Of a stretch of DNA of 64,000 bases, positions 47,065 to 56,205 are shown one piece after another (position 1 is the stretch's first letter; each line of letters begins with the position of its first letter). The stretch spans positions 1 to 64,000 of the forward strand of contig JAJEKB010020718.1 in NCBI GenBank assembly GCA_022393335.1, given 5' to 3'. The notes under the pieces were generated by a model that was not told the origin of the DNA, did no database searches, and saw nothing but the letters and a program-made list of their open reading frames with translations. This DNA comes from Macrotrachela quadricornifera. Lineage: Eukaryota > Rotifera > Eurotatoria > Philodinida > Philodinidae. Made by a program: the position numbers and the translations under genes.

Positions 47065-47600
47065 TTACGAAGATAATTTACCAAGGAATTTGAAGTATTT
47101 ATTTTTTATTTGTTTATTTAGTAATAATGATCGTTTTGGTTGTTTTCGTATCAGTTCATTTCTCGCATCTCGTCGATTACGATTACCAACAATGAATTTA
47201 AGGTTCATTGCATTTGTATTTTTGGAGACATTTTTATAGACTCGATGCATATCTTTTTTACATGATTGAAATCGCTTTTCATGCGTGTAATGAACAAATA
47301 ATTGATCGCCCGAAGTTGTTTGTTTTTTCTCTGTGACCTTTGTAGATGTTTTTAATTGAATTTGGTCTTCATTTGTTTGATTGTTATCAATATCAGTTTT
47401 AGATGCACTTAGAGCTACTTTAGATTGTTAAATGGTTGGTTGATCTATTATATCGTGACGAATCAGAAAAAATTGTTGTTCATTTGCGAGAAATGGTAAA
47501 AATGATATTGGATAAATATCTTCATCAAAAAATTTTCCAAATTGATGTTCGACGAAGGATGATAGATAATTAAATAAGATTTTAATATATAAGATTGATT
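47065..47600 (-). pseudogene. Unrecognised protein remnant cut by a MITE
   Basis: The minus-strand frame is open for about 175 codons except one TAA near 47428. It runs LFNYLSSFVEHQFGKFFDED, IYPISFLPFLANEQQFF, (stop), TNEDQIQLKTSTKVTEKKQT and SGDQLFVHYTHEKRFQSCKK. It ends with NLKFIVGNRNRRDARNELIR and KYFKFLGKLSS, then a TAA at 47065. Composition and sustained openness show real coding descent, with a basic C-terminus. The 5' side abuts the palindromic element at 47619, which appears to have separated it from upstream sequence. The family is unknown to me. Confidence 0.45.
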
Positions 47601-47618
47601 TTCATTTCTACAGATATA

Positions 47619-48574
47619 TAGGGTGTTGCAAAACCTTTACGCCCCCCCTCCCCGGGTTCGACCTTAAGGTAAAATGATTTCACTAAGTCTTTTATACCAA
47701 ATTGAAGCCCGTAAAAAATTGCATTTATTGGTATTAAATGATATAGGTTATAAAGACCTTTTAATGTTGAACTTCTAAGCATTTCAGAAATTTGATACGT
47801 TTTTTGATGTAGAAAAGTAAGGTGCCAGTAATTTAAAAATGAAATAAAACATTTTTCTTAGATATTTTTACATGATTCGATTGAGCTGGACGAGCTCTAC
47901 AAAACTTTATATTTCAAAAATACTTTGAGCCATCTTTTTCAGGTAAAAAATTCAAAAACTGCTTGGAAAATCACGAAAAATATTTCAAAACATCACTTTT
48001 TTCATATGGAAGAAAAACACTCGATTTTCCTATAAAATTAAGTTTTATTCATTATTTTTGCTGTCTCAGACGTTTCGAAATGTGTTCATTCGATGCAGTT
48101 TTTCACGCGGCATCGAATGAACACATATTAAAAAGTGTGAGTTAACACAACTAATGAAAAAAACTAATGTTATTGAAAAAATTGGATGTTTATTTTATAT
48201 AAAAAAAAGATAAATTTTTTGGGAATTTCCGAGTAGTTTTTCGAGTTTTTTATCACAAAAAGATGGCTCAACGTATTTTTGAAATATATAATTTTGTAGA
48301 GCTCGTCGAGCTCAATGGAATCATGTAAAAATATCTAAGAAAAAAGTTTTATTTCATTTTTGAATTACTGGCACCTTACTTTTCTACATCAGAAAGGTAT
48401 CAAATTTCTGGAATGCTTGGAAGTTCAACATTAAAAGGTCTTTATAACCTATATCATTTAGTACCAATAAATGCAGTTTTTTACGGGCTTCAATTTGATA
48501 TAAAACACTTAGTGAAATCATTTTACCTTAAGGTCGAACCCGAGAGGGGTGTAAAGGTTTTGCAACACCCTGTA
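47619..48574. mobile_element. Foldback MITE with TA flanks and GGGTGTTGCA tips
   Basis: Tips are TATAGGGTGTTGCAAAACC on the left and GGTTTTGCAACACCCTGTA on the right, with TA outside each, as in Tc1/mariner-type elements. The arms (47621-47930 and 48255-48570) are reverse complements with moderate divergence. They share gagctctacaaaac-like and acatgattcgattgagc-like blocks with the foldback element at 36713. The central 300 bases hold a second smaller inverted repeat (tgtgttcattcgatg at about 48079 against its complement at 48108). No protein. Confidence 0.85.
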
Positions 48575-49319
48575 TAATGCTATTTCACAATTAACTCTGC
48601 TATCGTAATCAAATACTTGTATCAATCAAGACTTATTAATACAATTTCGAAAAACTCGTAGATTTTAAAGCTTTTCAAATGTATATATGATCGTTTATTT
48701 TTAACAAAAGATATTTTAACAGATGTTTTTCTACTTTTTCTATGATATACCTTACTATCAATGTTAGTAAATACTAACAAACATATTGTAGTAACGTTAT
48801 TAGTCCATCTAGATACGTTAGTTGAACTCTTATTAAATAAAAAATTGATTTCTCGATGAAGCAACAACAACATGTTATATATACGTTTATATTTTGAAGC
48901 AATTTTTGTACTAGCATGCCGATAAAACATGAGAAGTAAACATATTTCCTAGCTTTTATTTTTTTCCATTCTTTTTAATTATTGTAACTAAGCTCTCTGC
49001 TAAATAGTTCATTGTAAACTGAAATAGCAGTACCACTTTCGATCGATTTTATTTCTAAAGTCTTTATATGAAGTCCATTCTCTTACGATTGCTTTAATAA
49101 AAGCTCTTTACTTGTTATAAAGAAAAATATTAGAAAGAGTTAAATAATATTTGAAGTAACTATCTATGTATAATCTGAATCGCCAAGAAAAAATTGTCTG
49201 TCTCCAGCAGTTTATACGAAAAACCCCACAAAAGCTTATTTTTTTTGTATCTCAAAACTCTAAGAGAAGTTTTAAAACTGAACTCGACTAGCACTTTTCG
49301 AATTCTATAAAAATACTTT
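48575..49319. other. No confident gene
   Basis: A 102-codon minus frame (48622-48930) contains INFLFNKSSTNVSRWTNNVT but no motif that I can place. It could be the other side of the remnant cut by the MITE. The rest is AT-rich. Confidence 0.3.
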
Positions 49320-49526
49320 TCAGAATCGACCACGATAAGACAGATATTCATTAGATCGGGCAACTATAAGATTGAATAAACTGTATGGAACAAGAAAATG
49401 AGACATACGATTAACATATATTGAACGACAAGTAGTTGCTACGCCGTTGATTAAAGCTAAAACCATTGCGCGACTATCAACTTGGTAATATGATGCTAAA
49501 TGACGACAATATCGTGCTAATTCCAT
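49320..49526 (-). CDS. Coding-like ORF, unrecognised
   Basis: The 68-codon frame reads MELARYCRHLASYYQVDSRA, then MVLALINGVATTCRSIYVNR and SLFNLIVARSNEYLSYRGRF before the stop. Its composition is protein-like. Upstream in the same frame MNPMERFRSNFKVACILRID occurs beyond two stops, suggesting an older, longer coding sequence now broken. No family recognised. Confidence 0.3.
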   Translation of the reverse strand: MELARYCRHLASYYQVDSRAMVLALINGVATTCRSIYVNRMSHFLVPYSLFNLIVARSNEYLSYRGRF

Positions 49527-49877
49527 AGAAAACTAGATTTCTTAATCTATTCTCAGTATGCAAGCCACTTTAAAATTTGATCTAAATCGTTCCATCGGAT
49601 TCATTTCATTAGCAAAACTATTCAATCTGAAAAAAGAAACATTCATATTTAAACATAAATCAAGTAGTGTATATTAGTATCGATCAAGTTCCATTAATCT
49701 GAAAAAAAGGTTATTAATATCCAAAAAATATAGAATCACAACAGGTTTTACTTGATCTTTAATCAATAGTTAAATAAAACGCACCAAAAACCAGTAATTT
49801 TATATAATACTTCTGTGGAACTTTCAAAACCTGTTAGAAAAGAAAAAATATACATTTGATATAGTTTATCAATAGCA
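49527..49877. other. No gene seen
   Basis: AT-rich DNA between the unrecognised ORF and the SINE. Confidence 0.4.
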
Positions 49878-50246
49878 GCTGCCATGGCTGAATAGTTACG
49901 TTGTTAGACACGTACCCACAAGGTACTGTGTTCGAACTTCAGTACTACCAGTCATAGAATGTGCCTGAACAAGTCACTGACGATTGTTTGTCTCGGATCA
50001 CCCGTCTGATAGCATGCTGATTACATTGTCGATATACCATATAGCTCCTGTAGCTGGTATGTAGTTAGTCAGTGTGTATGGGGAGTTCAAGTAATTGAGC
50101 GAGAAGAACTCTGCGTCAGACCGGCCTTCTGTCCAGAGCTACAGCTAGCAATAGTTGTAGGAAAAATATCGAGTCAATGAAACTGTCCTTGGACATCACC
50201 CTATACTGAAAGGTAGCCGAAAGGCGGAGTATTCTTCTTCTTTTTC
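49878..50246 (+). mobile_element. tRNA-derived SINE
   Basis: The head has an A-box-like TGGCTGAATAGTTACG (about 49885) and a B-box-like TGTTCGAACTTC (49929-49940) at tRNA-like spacing. The B box is set in a T-arm-like stem (ctgtg/ttcag, with one mismatch). A GC-richer body of about 280 bases follows and ends in a pyrimidine tail (ttcttcttctttttct). Internal RNA polymerase III boxes plus an unrelated body and a simple tail are the usual SINE design. The 5' end is set by analogy with tRNA position 1. No target duplication was identified. Confidence 0.6.
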
Positions 50247-50672
50247 TAATCAATAACATAGCCTAAGTAATAATATAGTACTTGTGAGATTCATCGATAT
50301 TAACAGTCGATTATCTGAAAGTTCAGGTGTATTCTTTAGTTTTCAATGAACTATGATTATCTTATTGCCATCATCTAATGTTAAAGATAATAAAAAATTA
50401 AACCAAAAAAAAGCAACTGATCATTCCTAAAATAAACAATTATATTTTCTATTACAAGAATAAAGCTAAACAATAGAACAAGTTTATTTATTTGGATTTA
50501 ATAATGGAATTACTGCTGAAACATACTGCTAGCTTGATATTTCTCTAGTGATTATCACTTCTCCTTCTACTAAGAGATATTGTTTATTAGCTTTTCTTTA
50601 AAAGAAAAATCACTTCTGCTTGGTTTGAAATATACATGCAAATACAATAATTGATAGATACATAAGGTATGG
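50247..50672. other. No gene seen
   Basis: AT-rich interval between the SINE and the nested palindrome. Confidence 0.4.
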
Positions 50673-51614
50673 AAAAAAAGTCTTCAGAACTTTTGATATT
50701 GATATAAAAGGAAATTTTTTTTGAGAATTGTTTCAATGAGCCATACCACAAGATGCAGCGTGAGACGCTCTGCAATTTACATAAGATCGTTTATTTTATA
50801 GCTCCAGTTTTTGTTTCGAAAAGAGACAAAATTTCGAGTGACTAGATTTCGACCATTTAAAACTACTATTTTTTTTAATATAAGATGAATTCACTTTCTG
50901 GTGTTTTATTCTTTCATTACTACATACCTTTCAAAAACAAAATAGACCACAAGATGCAGCGTGAAAATCTATGAATGACAGAATTTCGATAATGAAAAAA
51001 CATCTTTGTTCAGCACATGATCAATGTATTTTTGTCTTCTTTTCTATATAGAACTTTCTATTGAGAGAAACAAAATACACTGCAAGATGCAGCATGAAAA
51101 GCTCTATCATCTGCATAAGATGACTTTTCTTACAATTGTGCTTTTTGTTTTCAAAAGCAAAGAAACCAGAAGCAACTAAACTTCGATATGGTAAAAAAGT
51201 ACTTTTTACGGTACATGACGAGTTTGTTTTTTTAGTTCATTTTTTCATATTTTGTCGATTTGATTTTGAAAGCACAATGTGCACTTGTACAAGAAGCTGT
51301 CTTATGTAGATGATAGAGCTTTTCACGCTGCATCTTGTGGTCTATTTTGTTTTTGAAAGGTATGTAGTAATGAAAGAATAAAACACCAGAAAGTGAATTC
51401 ATCTTATATTAAAAAAATAGCAGTTTTAAACGGTCGAAATCTAGTCACTCGAAATTTTGTCTGTTTTCGGAATAAAAACTGGAGCTATAAAATAAACGAT
51501 CTTATGTAAATTGTAGAGCGTCTCACGCTGCATCTTGTGGTATGGCTCATTGAAACATTTCTAAAAAGAATTTCCTTTCATATCAATATCAAAAGTTCTG
51601 AGAACTTTTTTTCC
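50673..51614. mobile_element. Nested foldback element carrying CAAGATGCAGCGTGA words
   Basis: The outer arms 50673-50980 and 51312-51614 are reverse complements, centred near 51143. Within them the word caagatgcagcgtga (or a one-base variant) occurs on plus at 50751, 50953 and 51082, and inverted at about 51325 and 51520. Inner arms (about 51045-51170 and 51240-51360) form a second pairing level. The same word defines the MITE at 11457-12053 and a remnant at 33077. No coding sequence. Confidence 0.85.
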
Positions 51615-51657
51615 AGAGATATAAGTATATTTCTATTTCTCTCTGATATGAATGATT

Positions 51658-51795
51658 TTATGTAGGGCGAAGTATTTCTGCACAAACGGGAACAGTTTCT
51701 CCATCGACTGGTCCAATTGTCCACTGCTGGGTAAAACTGAAGTACATCAGAGTTTGTGACATAGTAAAATAAAAACGAGAAAGTACAACAGTTAA
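51658..51795 (-). CDS. Possible terminal exon, unrecognised
   Basis: After an acceptor-like ctag (51796-51799) the minus strand is open for about 45 codons. It reads LTVVLSRFYFTMSQTLMYFS and ends FTQQWTIGPVDGETVPVCAE, ILRPT, stop. The last third looks like folded protein. The foldback element starts 44 bases downstream. No other exon was found upstream, so this is tentative. Confidence 0.25.
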   Translation of the reverse strand, partial: LTVVLSRFYFTMSQTLMYFSFTQQWTIGPVDGETVPVCAEILRPT

Positions 51796-51799
51796 CTAG

Positions 51800-52171
51800 T
51801 GACATCTATTCAAATTCTGTTTCTTTTTAATTAATTTCTAGATTTTTACTTTATCTCAATGTCATTATTTTATTGTTTTCTTTCTCTTTTAAAGTTTTTG
51901 GTCATTTTTCGTTTTATAATCATTCTAATTTCATTACTTTCTATTTGTCCGTTGTCAACTGTATGTCGAATACCAACTTCTTTTTTTATGTTCTTCAACA
52001 AGGCGAGAATATGATGAATCATCGATTATTTACGTGCATTTTTTTAGTACAATCGTCATTTCTCACTCGATTAACGAAAATTCAATCAAAATACTGAGGT
52101 TTGAATAAAACTTCTTCAAGTATTTGTCTTTACCACACGCTCGGTTTGTACATCATCAAAAATCAATTGAA
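51800..52171. other. Upstream region of the GT-like gene
   Basis: T-rich DNA. A short open frame at 51873-52097 (plus) is not convincing. No clear TATA element. Confidence 0.35.
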
Positions 52172-53383
52172 ATGTCGAACAATCTGATCTTTTTTTTACC
52201 TTATCATACAGGTTATGCTCATGTAGAATTTGTTCTTTCATTTGCCTCGTTTGCCGACGTTCATCTCTTCGTTTATAAATGGAATCCAGCTCAACAGCTC
52301 GTACGAGACTACTTTTCCACATCAAGTCATGTTCAAGTGCATGAATTCAGTATTGATGCTATTCTTACAGAGCTTGCCGTGCAACAACAACAGCAACGTC
52401 GAGTAGTTGTTCTACTCACTGCTTCGATCAACTACTCTCTTGGACAATTACAACTTCGTTTCTTTCGTAGCATACAAAAAAATGCTCCTTCGATTATTGA
52501 TGTCTATTCTACAGGTCACTGTATGTATGGATGTCAAAGTTGTGCTCATGCGTATTCGCATCGATTACCAATTACTTTCACTAATTATATGCGTACAAAA
52601 CATTTACCATCTACTGAAATAAACGAAAATAATAAGATTGTCGTCTGCCCCAGCTTTTCATCTGAAGATTCTCCGTTTAGTCTTTTGTCGAACAAAGCAA
52701 TTGTCGAACAAATTGTTGCTTTCTCATTTCCACATGTCATCAAATTACATCCCCTCACTCACCAACTGAAAGATAATGAAAATCCATTGGTATCTCTAAG
52801 TAAATTGGAACAAGAAAGTGTACATCATTTTCTTACCTCGAAAAGTATTTTACCAGATATACAAACGAATACGTTAAAACTAATCGAACATGCTCATGTT
52901 ATCATTTGTGATTCTGATTCGTCGATTCCATTCGAAGCACTCTATTTCAACAATCGCAAACACATCTTGGTTTACGAAAAAGCTGAACAACATGACATAC
53001 TAGACGATCGACAAATATATTTCCATATTTTTCAAAATAGTCTGCAATTGACTAGTTTACTCGAGCGTTACTTTGCTGGTGAACTCGAATGTAAAACAGA
53101 AAAAAGTCATGAATTCTTCTTGGAAAAATACGATGAACCCGATGGAAAAGAAATAGAACGATTATCCGATGTACGCCAGTGGATGGCAAATCATCATGAT
53201 CTTCATCAAAACTTCGATGTTGAAAAAATCAAACAAGAAGTGAAAGATGAATTTCAATTACCATTAACACAAATGACTCTTTTAGCATTAGGTGAACATA
53301 CGACAACGCAAATAGACGAACTCTGTTATGGTGATATAAATGATGTGTTCGCCATTTTAATGAATAATATAGCTCAGCTATAG
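52172..53383 (+). CDS. CDP-glycerol-transferase/GT-B-like protein
   Basis: Single-exon frame of 403 residues from the ATG at 52172 (MSNNLIFFLPYHTGYAHVEF). The first half is a Rossmann-like alpha/beta pattern (RRVVVLLTASINYSLGQLQL, SIIDVYSTGHCMYGCQSC). The second half has VIKLHPLTHQ followed by LKLIEHAHVIICDSDSSIPF and EALYFNNRKHILVY. That KLHP, then (aD-h)I-D-SS---FE, then p-hhY arrangement is the signature of the CDP-glycerol glycerophosphotransferase branch of GT-B enzymes. Those enzymes are mostly bacterial (teichoic acid or capsule synthesis). The role here is unknown. No signal peptide or membrane span. The lack of introns and bacterial-like family suggest possible horizontal origin. Confidence 0.55.
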   Translation: MSNNLIFFLPYHTGYAHVEFVLSFASFADVHLFVYKWNPAQQLVRDYFSTSSHVQVHEFSIDAILTELAVQQQQQRRVVVLLTASINYSLGQLQLRFFRSIQKNAPSIIDVYSTGHCMYGCQSCAHAYSHRLPITFTNYMRTKHLPSTEINENNKIVVCPSFSSEDSPFSLLSNKAIVEQIVAFSFPHVIKLHPLTHQLKDNENPLVSLSKLEQESVHHFLTSKSILPDIQTNTLKLIEHAHVIICDSDSSIPFEALYFNNRKHILVYEKAEQHDILDDRQIYFHIFQNSLQLTSLLERYFAGELECKTEKSHEFFLEKYDEPDGKEIERLSDVRQWMANHHDLHQNFDVEKIKQEVKDEFQLPLTQMTLLALGEHTTTQIDELCYGDINDVFAILMNNIAQL

Positions 53384-53417
53384 TTTTATACTGAGGTACT
53401 TTTGTTTTATAGCATTG

Positions 53418-53787
53418 ATGAATGAGAACCACGATGATACTTCTAGTGGCAATCATGATGATGCTTTTTTCGATGCAAATAGTATCTTGTCTCTTAATCA
53501 AATAAATACAGCTAGAAATCTCATTTTCAAAGAACGTTCTTGTGAGAAAGAATCGACTCGTTTAAGTTAAAAAATCAGTTCTTCGACATTTTTATCTAAA
53601 AAGTCATTTTGGTAAAGCTTTTAACCATCTGATACCCTCATTTTGGAATGATTATTGTTCATATAGCTTATATCATACAGAACGGGCAGTAAATTACCTT
53701 AAAGGTTTCGAAAACGTCAAAAAACGATTGTTTGTACGATGGTCGCCTAGAATGTGTTGTAAAATGGAAGAGTACGACGACAAATGA
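53418..53787 (+). CDS. Coding-like segment, unrecognised, frame changes once
   Basis: After an acceptor-like ttttatag, a 50-residue acidic frame reads MNENHDDTSSGNHDDAFFDA and ends at TAA 53568-53570. A different frame then stays open with LRHFYLKSHFGKAFNHLIPS, FWNDYCSYSLYHTE and NVKKRLFVRWSPRMCCKMEE to a TGA at 53785-53787. Both parts look like protein. A frameshift or an unseen intron would join them. It starts 34 bases after the GT-like gene and may be a separate decayed gene. Confidence 0.3.
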
Positions 53788-55199
53788 TATACGTTTAAAA
53801 CAAGTAACGCTCATCGTCTCGACTCGCTTAATTCATGACTGAATGATTAAGACTATTTATATCCTATTTTACTTGTTGAGATAATTGATGACAATACCAA
53901 ATGCATTCGTATATATCTATTGTAATAGTATCATGACGGTCAATAATAGTATAGTCAGTATAGAGTTATGGTGATTCCTATAAATAAAATCGTCACTGTT
54001 ATCGACTACTTTATAAAATAAACAGATTTAAAAAGTAGAATTGTAAAATTCTCTCTTTGCATTGCGGCTGTTAAAAAAATCTTTAATTGTTCTTTAGTTA
54101 ATACCATGATATGAAATCAAAAGGTGTCCTAATGTCAAACACAACTGCATTTTTATGAGTATCTTTTTAGTCAAATTTATACATCATTATAGTTGCATTG
54201 TCTCACAAAATAGTTTAATGAGTACTATGTGCTTGTACTACAAGAAACATTCGTCGCTTCGACTCAATAAGGCAGAAGAATTTTCTGTAAAAACCGGTAG
54301 CAATGGGACCGATATACCAATTCTATCTCTGAATTACGACATCAATTTCTCCTCTTAAATTGTAAAAGTGCAAAAACCGTTTTGTTTTTGTGTAATATAA
54401 TTTTAAAGTAAATCTCATTTTCCAACTAAAATTTGTAACGAAAGTCAAATTATCTATATCTAACTCAACTTTAATTAATACACACTTCTAGCACAATAAA
54501 TAGTATGTATTGTAAGGTGCTCATGTAATGAGCCATGTTAATTTAGATTGGTAATACATGCTTATACAATAGTTATAAGAATCTTTAGATTAAAAGCTTC
54601 ATATTATTAACAGCACAGAAATATAATTGATTTATAAAAAATAATGAACGTGTAAATGAGTAAAAAAAAGAAATATTTAGAAAACATCATTCTGTAATGT
54701 ACTTTAAAAGATGAAAAAAAGCAAAATATTAAAACATTCGACATAATAATACAGCGAGAGTAGTTACGACACAGGTCTATATTGACGGTCCGTAAACGAC
54801 GGTAAACCGATACCAAATGGCATCTTTACAGTGTCCAGATATTTTTCGCTTACGAGTATCGGTTAATTACATATATATGGATACATTACAGGCCGTTTAG
54901 CATACACCATTCACTACACCGTAACGAAACACCGTTTAAGTGGCGTTTTTAGCCGTTTTTAATGTATCTTATAATAAGATGCTAAATTAAATCTTATAAA
55001 ATTCTTAGTATAAGATTTGAATAAAATTTGATGATCAAAATCTTGCAAAATCATACCTAACCATGCGCAACTAAAGTTTTTCTTCGTCAACATAGCTCAA
55101 TAAAGGTAAACAGAAATATAGACATGAACTTAGTCTGCTATCTTACTTTTCGTATAGATAGTTTCACATCATTGTCGATTGTAGTAAACAATTTATATG
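53788..55199. other. No gene seen
   Basis: AT-rich DNA. At about 54783-54960 words such as cgtaaacgacggtaaaccga and accgtttaagtggcg recur. Similar cgtaaacgg/cgtttaccatacgg words reappear at 56450-56540 beyond the minisatellite, so they might flank it as element ends. Confidence 0.4.
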
Positions 55200-56205
55200 T
55201 ATAATTTTTATTATCTTTAGATTCAAGACATTTAAAAATTATCGTGAACAAGCGAAATATCAAGTTTGCGTATTAAATTCTTTTTTTTTATTTAGATATT
55301 ACAACGATATCGTCGAAAGCGTATGAATTGTATATATAAACAATGTATATTCTTTTTATTTAGATAATTCAATAAAATCATCAAACAGACAAGTGTAAAT
55401 TTTATAGACAAAATTCTTATTTTTGTTTATTTAAATATTTGAATTACATCGTCACATAGGTAAATATTAATTTATATATAAAATTTTCCTCTTTCTTTTT
55501 CATATATTTAGGCAATATTATCGAAAAAATAAGCATAAATTTAATGTATTAAATTTTTATTTTTATTTATTTAGATAATGCAATAATACCATCGAATAGG
55601 CAAGTACGATTTTATGTAGAAATTACATTTTTTTATTTCGATAGTTTCATTTTTATCGTCGAGAGACAAATATGAAATTTATATATTGAAATTGTTTTAT
55701 TTCAAGATTCCAATCATGTCGTCGATATAGACAAATAAGAATTTTATTTATACAATTCTTTTTTTTAAATAGATATTAAAATAATATTATTGAAAATGTA
55801 TGAATTATATATATAAACTTTATATACTTGTTTTTCATTTAGATATTTCAATCAAATTTTGAAATGAACACTTATGATTTTTATATGTAGAGCTATTATT
55901 TCTTATTTAGATATATCAATAATACCATAGTGTGGTAAGTCTGAATATTTTAATTAGATTTTTATTTTTTTATTTAGATATTATTATAATATTCTCAAAT
56001 AGATAAATAGAACTTTATATACGAAGTTTGTTTTCTTTTTAGATATTTTAGTTTTACCATCGAATAGGCAATTATAAGTTTAACATATAAAATCTTTTTT
56101 CTATTTTTATTTAGATATTTTAATAATATCGTGGCATATGTAAGTATAAATTTTATATATTAAATTTTTATTGTTTTTATTTAGATATGATTTTGCTAAC
56201 ACCGT
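55200..56205. repeat. Degenerate minisatellite, ~68 bp unit, about 14 copies
   Basis: A TTTATTTAGATATT-like core recurs at about 55291, 55359, 55430, 55507, 55570, 55637, 55701, 55768, 55838, 55906, 55973, 56038, 56110 and 56180, i.e. every 63-77 bases. After the core each unit has a variable aat-atcgtcgaataggcaagtat part and a tttatatataaaattt part. Coding content is nil. Confidence 0.85.

Noticed and set aside
55200..56205. CRISPR-like interpretation of the 68-bp array
   Set aside because: The core is AT-rich and varies between units and there is no conserved repeat/unique spacer division; it is a minisatellite.
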